A DNA stretch of 15,712 nt, taken from assembly GCA_900128565.1 (NCBI GenBank), contig LT636107.1, forward strand, positions 1 through 15,712, in the 5' to 3' direction. Under the pieces are notes generated by a model. It ran no database searches. It was not told where the DNA came from and saw nothing but the letters and a program-made list of their open reading frames with translations. Below are positions 1 to 12,000 of this stretch, piece by piece. The DNA is from Stramenopiles sp. TOSAG23-6. Taxonomy: Eukaryota; Sar. The position numbers and the translations under genes were made by a program. Numbering within the stretch: position 1 is the stretch's first letter; every line of letters begins with the position of its first letter.

Positions 1-15
1 TACGAAATTTTGTAC

Positions 16-61
16 CTAACAAATTTCGAATTTAATTTTTTTTACAATATATGTGGATAAG
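16..61 (+). other. Candidate intron 3' end (branch point to acceptor)
   Basis: CTAAC at 16-20 matches the fungal-type branch-point consensus. It is followed by a T-rich tract (36-43) and then by the first AG downstream, at 60-61, 42 bases after the branch A. There is no AG anywhere in positions 1-59, and an in-frame TAA lies at 33-35. If used, the exon begins at 62 in phase 2, just before the Arg that aligns with the conserved WVPR segment of DNAH1. A coding frameshift in the eight-T run, or a genuine start at 51, are the alternatives. Confidence 0.45.
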
Positions 62-3000
62 TCGGAATAATATTTGTTTTGATACCGAAAACCCACACTT
101 TTTTGCTGCGCGTGTAGCTGCCGCTCTTCGTGGTCGCTCGGAATTTGAACAACAAGTTGCATATGGAGTTTATATCGATGAAATGCCAACAGGGGGGGGG
201 TTACCTAATCTTGCAACACATTGGATGGATCGTATTATTGACGTTGCATGTAACACGAAATTATTACGGGGAAAGCAGGAGAAATTGAATGTTGGGGTTC
301 TGACTGTAATGGCCAATAATGAATATCAACGACACATGAATAAGATTATTTTTGACTTGTATATGAAAAGTAATATGAAAATATTTTCGCCTCTAGGGGT
401 AAGACTTCCGTCCACACTGAATGTTCACAAGATTCCTCAAAATGGAACTCTTCCTCTTGAGCTCGCAAGAGATAATGGTGGTTTCGTGGATAATGAAGCT
501 CCAACATATAATCAAAACAAATCATTGTTTACAAATGTTTGTATTTATACCAGCACTGAAAGTGCATTCAAAACATTGGAGCTAGTTGCGGCNGAAAACA
601 CGAAATTAGATAGTCAATTAGCCTACACCATTTCTGAAAGTGATAGCCCGCCTTGTAGACTTCAGAACTTCATTGCCGTACAAACTAGCCAAATGAAAGA
701 AATCTATAACTATATGGATGGTGATTGGGTTGCAGCAGTTAAGGATCATATTTTGACTAACATGAAAGATGAGGGGCGTGAATTTAATCTTAAAGAATCC
801 AATCGGGAAAAGTATGTATTGACTCAACTATCTCGATTTTTACGACTTGTAAACTATACAATGTCAGATTCACTGAGATACTTTGTACTAAACTCAATCG
901 AAGCATACAAGAATATGATACTTTCTGCGGGTGGAGGAACAGAATATATTGAATTTGTTAATGAAGTAGTTCCAAACTCAGAAGATGTTTCTTCTCTTGA
1001 AGTAGCTGCGGATGATGAAGCCAAAGAGGAGCCTGCAGATAATCCTGCAAAAATAAAACCTGAGCATGAAGATTCTGCATCAACCGACAAGCCTGATGAA
1101 CTAAGTTCACCTCTGTTTATACTTGATGTTGCCATCGCAGAAGTTGAGACTGTAAAAAAGAAAAGTTCTAAAAATTCCAAAAAGGCCAAAAAGGACAAAA
1201 AGGACAAAAAGAGTGGTATGGATAAGAAAAAAAGTACCAAAAAGAAAGATGTAAAAGACGAAGAGACAGTTATACCTAAAGAACCTACAGTGAAGCGTAA
1301 GAATTTTGTGTTCCAAACAAGCCCCGAAGATATTCACAAAACAGTTGTTGAACTGATGGAAACTACTATAACCACTCTTGGAGGTATTCCTATTGTCGAA
1401 CGCAAAGTGATGAATAGACTCTATTGGAAAACAAAACCTTCAATCGCAAGCTGTACACTTAAGGACGATGCTGTCAAAAACACCACTAATGAGATTAATG
1501 AACACTTTCAGGCATGTATCGGACCGGTCAACAAATATCTATCTAAAACATTCAAAAAGTATGTCAAGTTTATTCGAAGTGACATTGATACTCTTCTCGA
1601 TGCCCTAGAAAAAAAGTATGATGGTTCGGAGGGCGGTGATCCGGAAGAAAATATGCTTGCTATGGTGGAAGAAGTCACTAAAAAGGTGAAGAAACACAGC
1701 AAAGAAATCAAATCAATTGCGACTAATATTCCTGACGCAATTCGAATTAATATCTTTGAAATATCGTGCCTCCATATTAAAAATGTATTGATTCATAAAC
1801 ATCAGAACTTCAAACGGCGCTTATTAAACGTTCTGGCTGAAAGTAATAACAAAGCATGTCAAGCCCTAAACGAGCGATTTGAAGTAATAATGGAACATTT
1901 TCGTCTACCAGTAGATAAAATAGAACAGCTGGATGAAATGGAGGAATATATCAAAGGATGTCCTGATCTTGTCAATGAAATTAATCTTAAGGCGAAACGC
2001 ATTCATGAGAAGTTTGGTCTTCTTGATGAAATGAAATTTCAGTTGGCAGATGATGATTTCATCAACAAATGGACACTTTATGGCTATCCTCACTACATAT
2101 ACGAAAAAATGAAATCATTGAAGAAAAGTAATGCAATAAAGATGGAAGAATATTCCGAATCCTTGAAAGATGAACAACAACTCTTCGATGAAGAACTTCT
2201 GAAATTAGATAAAGAAGTACAAGATCTCCAAAAATATAATGAGTTATCTAAACTGAAAGAAGTTGTACCTATATGTACGAGTATAAGAAAGCGGCTTGAA
2301 AGCATGAAGCTTCAAACTCAGCTCTTCAACTCGCGTGAATCCCTTTTTGGATCAGATATTACAGAATATTCTGCTTTAAATGGTATTGCAAAAGCTTTCC
2401 TTCCTTTTGAAAACTTATGGATGACGTGTTCTCGTTGGCAAGAAGGACAAAAGAGTTGGTTCAAAGATCAGCTTTTAACTTTGAATCCGGAACAGATTGA
2501 AAAGGATGTTGCTGAATTCACCAGAAAACTGAATAAATCAGCCAAAGCGATGAAAAAATCTGGTTTGAGTAAAATTGCTGATGTAGCAAAATCTACAATG
2601 AAAGAAGTAAAACAATTTTCACACCTCGTGCCTCTTGTTATGTCTGTTGTGACCCCAGGTATGCGCGATCGTCACTGGGAAGCAATGGCAACGAAACTGT
2701 CAATTGATATTGATCAATATTCTCGAGATTTCACACTTGAAAAACTGCAAAATATGGGAGTGCCTGAGCATTTGGAAGAAGTCACTAAAATTGGTGAAAT
2801 TGCTAATAAAGAGTATCAAATTGAAAAAGCAATGGAAATGATGCGCGATCAATGGAAACCCATCGTACTAGTTGTGGAACCATACAGAGAAACTGGTACA
2901 AGTATATTTAAAGAAGCTGATGTTATAATTGCACTTCTTGATGAACACATTACAATGACCCAAGCAATGTCATTTTCCTCTTTTAACAAACCATTTAAAG

Positions 3001-6000
3001 AAGATATTGAAGCCTGGGATAAAACTCTTTCAACCGTATCGGAAGTAGTCGAAGAATGGTTAGCAGTACAGCGTAATTGGTTGTATTTGCAACCCATTTT
3101 TGATAGCGATGATATCAAAAGACAATTGCCTAGTGAAAGTAAGCGGTTCTTCACTGTTGATAAAAACTGGCGCCAGACTATGAAAGATGCGTCAAAGAAT
3201 GCTTTGGCTATTGAGTTCTGTGACAGTGAAAAATTATACGAACGATTTCGCGAAAGCAATAATTATCTTGATATGGTACAGAAAGGTTTGAGTGATTATT
3301 TAGAAACAAAGCGAGCAGCATTCTCTCGTTTTTATTTCCTTTCAAATGATGAATTGCTTGAAATTCTTTCTGAGACGAAGGATCCAACAAAAGTACAACC
3401 CCACCTTAAAAAATGCTTTGAGGCCATTGTCAGTGTTAATTTCAATAAGCAATCTGAAATTACATGTATGCGTTCCAGGGAGAAAGAACAGGTCCAATTT
3501 GTTACTAACGTAAAAACTAAAGATATCCCTGTAGAATCGTGGATGAATGACTTACAACAAGCAATGTGTGATGCAGTTAAATCTAATTTTTACGCTGCGG
3601 TACAAGATTATCTTGTGGTCCCAAGAACAGAATGGATGCAAAAATGGCCAGGTCAACTTGTACTTAATTGTAGTCAAGTTCATTGGACAAAAGAAATGGA
3701 GGCTGCAATGGAAGCTAAAGGCGCAGAAGGTGTCAAGGAATACTACCAAAAACAGCTTCAACAATTGAATGATATGGTTGCGCTAGTGAGAAGTCCAAAC
3801 CTTGCTAAACTTGCGCGATCATCTGTTGGCGCTCTTTCGGTAATTGATGTACATGCAAGAGATGTTTCAGTTGAGATGATCAAGATAGGAGTTAAAGATA
3901 AAAAGGCATTTCTTTGGATGTCTCAAATTCGATATTACTGGATCAGAGATACTGACGAGAATGGCGAAGATTTGAACCCTGGAGTGGAAGATTGGACCAC
4001 AGGAAAAGCATTTGGTATAATGGTTACATCAAAACGACGATATTCTTGCGAATACCTTGGTAACTCCTTTCGGCTTGTGATAACACCTCTGACAGATAAA
4101 TGTTACCTCACACTTATGGGTGCTTTGGAGATGATTCTTGGTGGATCTCCCGCCGGGCCTGCTGGGACAGGTAAGACAGAAACCGTTAAGGACTTAGCCA
4201 AGGGATTAGCTAAGCAATGCGTCGTATTTAATTGTTCCGATGGAATGGACTACAAAATGACTGGTAAATTCTTTAAAGGATTAGCTTCATGTGGTGCTTG
4301 GTGTTGTTTCGATGAGTTCAATCGTATTCTAATTGAGGTACTCTCCGTTATTGCACAGCAAATTATGACACTCCAGGCTGGTGTGTTGCAGGGAAAGCAC
4401 CGAGTTCTATTCGAAGGAACTGATATCGCTCTGAGCTGGGAATTTGCTGTGTTTATTACAATGAATCCCGGATATGCTGGACGCACTGAACTGCCTGATA
4501 ACCTTGCTGCCTTATTCCGGCCAGTCGCTATGATGGTTCCAGATTATGCCATGATTGGCGAGATTATGCTCTTTGCATACGGATTCGGCAGTGCCCGTAA
4601 ATGTGCACAGAAGATGGTTGCCACATTTACCCTGTGCTCCGAACAGTGTTCGAATCAACCACATTATGATTATGGTATGAGAGCTGTTAAAACAGTTATT
4701 GTCGCATCTGGTAACTTGAAACGTGAAGAGCCCGACCTAGATGAAGAAATGCTGATGCTTCGCGGTCTTATTGACGTGAATGTTCCTAAATTTCTCAGTC
4801 ACGATTTACCATTATTTGAAGGTATCATGGGAGATTTATTTCCTGGTAAAACTAAGCAATATATAGATTACGGGGCGTTATTATCGTGTATGAAGATAAA
4901 ATGTAAAAGGCGACAATTGATGCCAACCCCTTGGTTTATTGAAAAGGTTATTCAATTGTATGAAATGATATGTGTAAGACACGGACTGATGGTTGTAGGT
5001 CCTACGAATGGTGGTAAGAGTAGTTGTATCCGTGTTCTTCAAGAGACTTTAACTATGCTCAAAGATGAAGGAGTTGAAGGAAATCGCTTTGAAACTGTAT
5101 GGGTGAAATATATCAATCCCAAATCTATTACTATGGGTCAATTATATGGTTGTTTTGATCCAAATACACACGAATGGCAAGATGGTGTCCTTGCGAATAT
5201 GATTCGGCTTTGTGTCCAACAAGCTGACTCATCCCTCAAGTGGGTGCTCTTTGATGGCCCAGTAGATACACTATGGATAGAATCAATGAATACTGTATTG
5301 GATGATAATAAAAAGTTGTGCCTTAATTCGGGCGAAATGGTTGCTCTGTCGTCTGAAATGACAATGATGTTTGAACCTGCTGATTTGGCTGTAGCATCAC
5401 CTGCTACAGTAAGCCGATGTGGTATGATTTATATGCAGCCACATTCGCTTGGTTATAGTCCTATTACTGATTGTTGGTTAGAAAATATCCCAGCGTGCTT
5501 CTCTAACGAAATGAAAATAAAATTGATGATTCTCATGGATGTACTGCTTCAACATACAATGACATTTTTGCGCCGCAATCTCAAGGAATGCGTCCCTACA
5601 GTAAACCATCAACTACAGTGGTCGTTACACAAATTGTTGGATTGCTTCTTTGCTAGTTTCATAGTTAAAGATGGTGAAGAACCCATAAAACCAGAGGTAA
5701 TTGCCAATTTTGAGAAGAATATTGAGCAAGTCTTTGCATATGCTTTCACATGGAGTGTCTGCGTTACAGTCAACCTTGAAGGACGTAAAAAGTTAGATTC
5801 TTTCATTCGCAATACTTTAGATTCAAATAACATATGTCAGACACCTAACATTCCAAATGAAGGCATGATTTACGACTATTGGTTTGATATAGAAACTACG
5901 AAATGGATTTATTTTCAAAAGTTGGCCCCAGAATATGTATTTGACGGGTCACTTGGCTTCAACGAACTTGTTGTGCCCACGATGGATACGGCTAGATACA

Positions 6001-9000
6001 CAAAAGTACTTGATATGCTTTTAATTAATAATCATCACGTCATGATGTGTGGGCCTACAGGTACAGGAAAGACAGTAAATATTTCTAAACACCTTCAATC
6101 TGGCATGGACAAAATGTACATCCCTTTATGTTTCACTTTTTCTGCACAAACTTCAGCCAATCAAACACAAGACATTATCGATGGTAAATGTGACAAACGG
6201 AGAAAAGGTGTATTTGGACCAATGGCAGGCAAAAGATATTTAATTTTTGTAGATGATTGTAATATGCCACAACGAGAGATATATGGTGCGCAGCCGCCAA
6301 TCGAATTACTTCGACAGTGGCTTTGTGGCCAAGGGTGGTACGATAGAAAGACTTTAAAGTGGCGCCAAATTATTGATTCTACTCTTATTTTAGCATGTGG
6401 TCCGCCCGGGGGTGGTAAAAACCCCGTAACACCACGATTCAAGCGCCATTTTAATTGTATTGCATATACCCAATTAGAAAATTCAGTAATGTATACAATT
6501 TTCAAGTCAATATTTGAAGGATTTTTGGCTAATTTCGAGCCAGAAGTTCAAAAAATGTGCGAATCTATAGTATGGTCGTCAATAGAAATTTACAACACCA
6601 CTGTTAGTGATCTTCTGCCGACCCCTATAAAGCCCCATTATACGTTTAATACTCGCGATCTTGCCAAGGTATTCCAAGGCCTTTTGATGGCTACTAATCG
6701 CAAAATAACTTCCTCAATACAAATAGCTCGAATGTGGGTACATGAAATTTGTCGTGTATTCGCAGATCGTTTAGTTAATGACGAAGATGAAGGTTGGTTC
6801 AAAAATTTAGTCTTTCAAAGGTTAGAAAATCAACTCCAATTAGATAAGAGTGAAGTGCTACCTAACGATTTACTCCTCTATGGTGATTTTATGATTCCTG
6901 GGGCAGATCCCCGAATATATGCAGAAGTAGTTAAAGTAGATGAAGTTCTGCCAATTGTTAATGAATATCTTGCTGATTATAATGCGGAATCCAAAAATGC
7001 GATGAATTTAGTATTATTCACCGATGCCATTCGACATGTCAGTCGAATATCTCGTATTATTAGACAACCTCTTGGAAATGTATTATTGCTTGGTGTTGGT
7101 GGTTCAGGGAGGCAATCCCTTACTAGACTTGCAACTTTTATGGCTGAGTATGAGTGCTTTCAAGTAGAAATTGCGAAAGGGTATGGTTTACCAGAGTGGA
7201 GGGAAGATCTTAAACAATGCTTGCTCAAAGCAGGTGTTGATAACAAACCTGTTGTATTCCTCTTTGTCGATACACAAATAGTATTTGAAGGAATGCTTGA
7301 AGACATTAATAATATTTTGAATTCTGGTGATGTTCCAAACTTATATGGACCTGAGGAGATGGAACAAATTAATAATACTTGCCGTATTGATTGTCAAAAG
7401 AAGCGCATCCCACCAACAAAAATCAACATTTATGCCCAATATATTATTAGAGTTCGTCGAAATATTCATATGGTTATTGCAATGTCTCCAATGGGTGAAC
7501 CTTTTCGTCGCCGGCTTCGTATGTTTCCTTCATTTGTAAATTGTTGTACGATTGATTGGTTCGCAGAATGGCCAAACGAAGCATTGTTATCGGTTGCTAC
7601 TAATTCAATGAATATGACTGATATGGAACTAGGAGATTCTTTTGATAAAGTCGTAGACTTCTTCAAAACGATTCATCAGACCGTAGCTAACTCATCGAAA
7701 GATTTTCTTACCGAATTAGGACGACATAATTATGTCACCCCAACATCATATTTGGAATTGCTTGATACATATAAAAAGATTATCAAGATCAAACGAATAG
7801 AAGTTGGAGATTTACGTGATAAACTTCAAAATGGTCTCAATAAACTAATTTCTACAGGGGAAGCTGTCAATGATCTGCAAACAAAGCTTGAAAAAATGCA
7901 ACCCGAGCTTGCTGCAACCCAAATTGAAGTAGACGCCATGATTGTCACAATTAAAGCAGATACAGTTGAAGCCGATAAAACAAAAGCGATAGTGCAAGAA
8001 GCAGAAGCAGAAGCAAATATTCAAGCAGCTGAAGCCAAAGCAATTGCTGATGATGCTCAAAGAGATCTCGATGAAGCCTTACCTGCACTTGAAGAAGCAG
8101 TTGCGTGTCTGAAACTTTTGAAGAAAGCGGACATTGACGAGGTCAAGTCGCTGAAAACACCACCTTCGGGTGTAAAATTAACAATGGAGGTTTGTTGTGT
8201 TATGTTTTCGGTTAAGCCTGTTTTAGAAAAAGACCCAAACAAGATGGGAGCCAAGATAAAAAATTATTTCGCCGCTTCAAAAACCAAATTGTTGTCTGAT
8301 GCAAAAGCGTTTTTGGCAAGACTCACAGAATTTGACAAAGATAATATGGAGGATGCCTTGGCAACAAAATTGAAAGTCTACGTTGATGATCCAAACTTTA
8401 CACCAAAAATGATTGAGAAGGCATCGAAGGCCTGTAAAGCTGTTTGTATGTGGGCTCGAGCTATGTATAAATACCACACAGTAGCAAAAGAGGTTGAACC
8501 CAAGCGTATTCTACTTGCCAGTGCACAAGAATCGCTAGCTATTACAATGAAGAAGTTGAAGTCTGCGCAAGATCAGCTTAGTGTTGTAACTGCAAAATTA
8601 GATAAACTTGATGCACAACTTCAAGAGTCATTAACAAAGAAGGATAACCTCGCCCGCGAAGTCAAGCTATGTGCAGATCGATTAGTACGTGCTGATGTTT
8701 TGATAGGCGGCCTCGGCGGAGAAAAAATTCGATGGGCAAAATCTGTTGATACGTTAACTCTTGCATATGATCGCCTGATTGGGGATGTACTTATTGCATC
8801 TGGAACAGTGGCTTATTTGGGACCTTTTACACCTGGATTTAGAAAGAGAATTGTAGATATTTGGAATAACAAATTACTTTCAACCGCAGAAGTTCTTCCA
8901 TTCACAGACGGATGCAATATGACTTCAGTGCTCGCTGAACCTATTCAGGTACAAGCTTGGAAGATTTTGGGTCTACCAACAGATGGTCACTCTTTAGAGA

Positions 9001-12000
9001 ATGCAATTGTTATGGATATAGCTCGCCGCTGGCCTTTGCTCATTGATCCTCAGTCACAAGCAAATCGATTTATTCGTAACATGGGTCGTGATAAATCACT
9101 TGCAGAAGGTGGAATGGATATTACAAAGTTAACCGATCCAAACTTTTTAAGAACATTAGAAAACGGAGTTCGATTTGGAAAGTGGATTCTTCTTGAAAAT
9201 ATATTGGAGAAACTTGACGCTTCAATGGAACCACTACTTCAACAGCAATTGTTCAAGCAAGGGGGAACTCTAATGATTCGACTAGGTGACTCCACTATAC
9301 CATGGAACGACACGTTCAAGTTCTTCATGACTACGAAACTTCCAAATCCTCATTATCCACCAGAGGTATGTGTAAAAGTAACGTTGCTTAACTTTACAAT
9401 TACTCCTGGAGGATTAGAAGATCAGTTACTAGGTGTCGTAATTGCTAAGGAGAGACCAGATTTAGAAGCTCAAAAGAGTGAACTCGTCATTAGCAATGCT
9501 GGAATGAAGAAAACTCTTAAAGGTATAGAAGATCAAATTCTTCAATTGTTGAAAGATTCATCGGGAAATATCCTTGATGACGTGGCCTTAATTGAAGCAC
9601 TTGATGTTGCGAAGAAAACATCAAATGAAATTAATACAGCTCTAAAGGAAGCTGAACAAATTGAGGCAACAATTGATTCTACCCGTGAAGAGTACAGACC
9701 TGCTGCATTTAGAGGATCTTTATTGTATTTCTGCATTTCACTCCTTGCAGATGTTGATCCAATGTATCAGTACTCCCTTCAATGGTTCACTGCACTATTT
9801 ACTCAGGGTATTGAAGAGGCAGAACAAAATGATGATGTGAGTCAACGCGTGAAAAATTTGATTGAATTTATTACGTACAAGCTATATGAAAATATCTGTC
9901 GGTCTCTTTTCGAAGCACATAAACTTTTATTTTCATTTATGATGGCTATTAAAATACTCATAGGTGCAGGTACAATTGACATGACACAATGGAAATTTCT
10001 AATTTCGGGTATCGGGCCTTCTGTTGTTGAATCACCTAATCCTGCCCCAGAATGGATCATTGGGAGAGCTTGGAATGAGGTTCAAGCTATTAGCAGCATT
10101 AGTATATTTGAGGGTTTGTATAAGTCATTTACCACAGATCTTCCAGCTTGGAGAAAAATTTACGATTCAGCTACTCCTCAGACGGAACCATTACCAGGTA
10201 AATGGAATGATTTGAATTCACTTCAGAAATTATGTGTATTAAGAATTTTACGTCCTGATAAAGTTACCGAAGCGGTACAACTTTATGTAATTGAACATTT
10301 GGAGCAACGGTTTGTTGAGCCCCCGCCATTCAATCTCAACGCTTGCTTCAACACATCAAAAAATAATATACCATTAATTTTTGTTTTAACAACTGGATCC
10401 GATCCTACTAAGATGTTTTATGAATACGCAGAGGAAATGGGTTTTGGTGAAAAAGTTAAAGGAATTTCACTTGGCCAAGGACAAGATGTCGTTGCTGAGA
10501 AAATGATTGATGAAGGTGTAAAAGAAGGCACTTGGGTGTATCTTCAAAATGCCCATCTTTACATTTCCTGGATGAGTACATTGGAACAGATTTGCGAAGA
10601 GATTGATCCTGAAGAGTGCCACCAAGATTATCGTTTATGGCTAACTTCGATGCCGTCGAAAGACTTCCCAGTATCTGTCCTCCAAAATGGCGTTAAAATG
10701 ACATTGGAGCCTCCAAAAGGTTTAAAGGCAAATTTAAAGAATGCATACTTCAAACTTGATGACGAAAAACTTCAGATAACTACGAAACCATTTGCATATC
10801 AGAAATTATTATTTGCTTTGTGCTTTTTTCATGCCAATGTCCAAGAACGACGGAAGTTTGGTCCTCTGGGTTGGAATAAGCCTTATGATTTCAATGACAC
10901 CGATCTTGCCATTTCTAAAGCACAGCTTGAGAAGTTTATAGATACATACGATGAAGTACCCTTCAAAGTACTAAATATTATGACATCATACATTAATTAT
11001 GGTGGTCGAGTGACAGACTACATTGATCTTCGCACGATTGACGTTATCCTTCGTCGTTTATTTACGGAAGAAATTTTAGGAGATGATTATTCTTTCTCAC
11101 CTTCAGGTCTCTATTACTCGGTGCAAGTTGACAAGGAACATCCACATGATGTATATATGGATTACATTGACAAGTTGCCTTTAAATCCAGCCCCAGAGGC
11201 CTTCGGTATGCATGAAAACGCAAACATTATTTGCGCTGAAACGGAGACTACTGCAATGTTTTCGACTATTTTGTCGCTAGAAGCTCGTTCATCCGGCGGT
11301 GATGGCAAAAGCAGGGAAGACATTCTCGATGAGACAGCGGATACTATATTTACCAAAATACCTGAAGTATTTGAGGTGCAAGCGATAGCCATGATTTATC
11401 CTTTGGCATATAATGAATCAATGAACACAGTACTTGTGCAAGAATGTATGCGATATAATCCAGTTGTAGATCTTATTAAAACTCAACTTCCACAATTACG
11501 TAAAGCCCTTAAAGGATTAGTTGTAATGTCAGTCGAATTAGAAAATGTTTGTACGGCCCTTTTTACACAGAAAGTTCCGGATACTTGGGCTAATCTTGCT
11601 TTTCCTTCTTTGAAACCATTAAATTCATGGGTCGACGAATTGGCTGAGCGTCTCGCATTTTTGCAGAAGTGGGCGGATGAAGGTATACCTCCATGTTTTT
11701 GGATATCAGGTTTTTATTTCCCACAAGCTTTTCTTACTGGTACAAAACAGAATTATGCGAGAAAATATACATTACCAATTGACACGTTAGAATTTGATTT
11801 CATTGTACTTGATGACAAGAAACCATCGGATTTTACGGAAAAAGCTGAGGATGGTTGTCGCATTTATGGATTATATCTCGAAGGTTGCAGATGGAATTAC
11901 GATAAACATACTCTTGACGATTCCCTCCCAAAACAGTTGTATACAGAGACACCACTTATATATCTCCTGCCTCATAAGGATAGAGAAGAGCCCGATGGTG

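Noticed and set aside
3-28. Perfect 8-bp inverted repeat CGAAATTT / AAATTTCG with a 10-base loop
   Set aside because: Short, AT-rich and self-similar; expected by chance. It overlaps the candidate branch point, but no known function follows from that.
591-593. Ambiguous base giving an undetermined residue at position 181
   Set aside because: The codon is GCN, which is Ala whatever the last base, so the protein is not in doubt.
854-1240. 128-residue hydrophobic minus-strand frame in the dynein tail
   Set aside because: A shadow of the Lys-rich coding block; Leu/Phe richness is what AAA/AAG codons give on the reverse strand.
7092-7115. AAA4 Walker A with Arg in place of Lys (GVGGSGRQ)
   Set aside because: This substitution is usual in axonemal dynein heavy chains and is not a defect of this gene.
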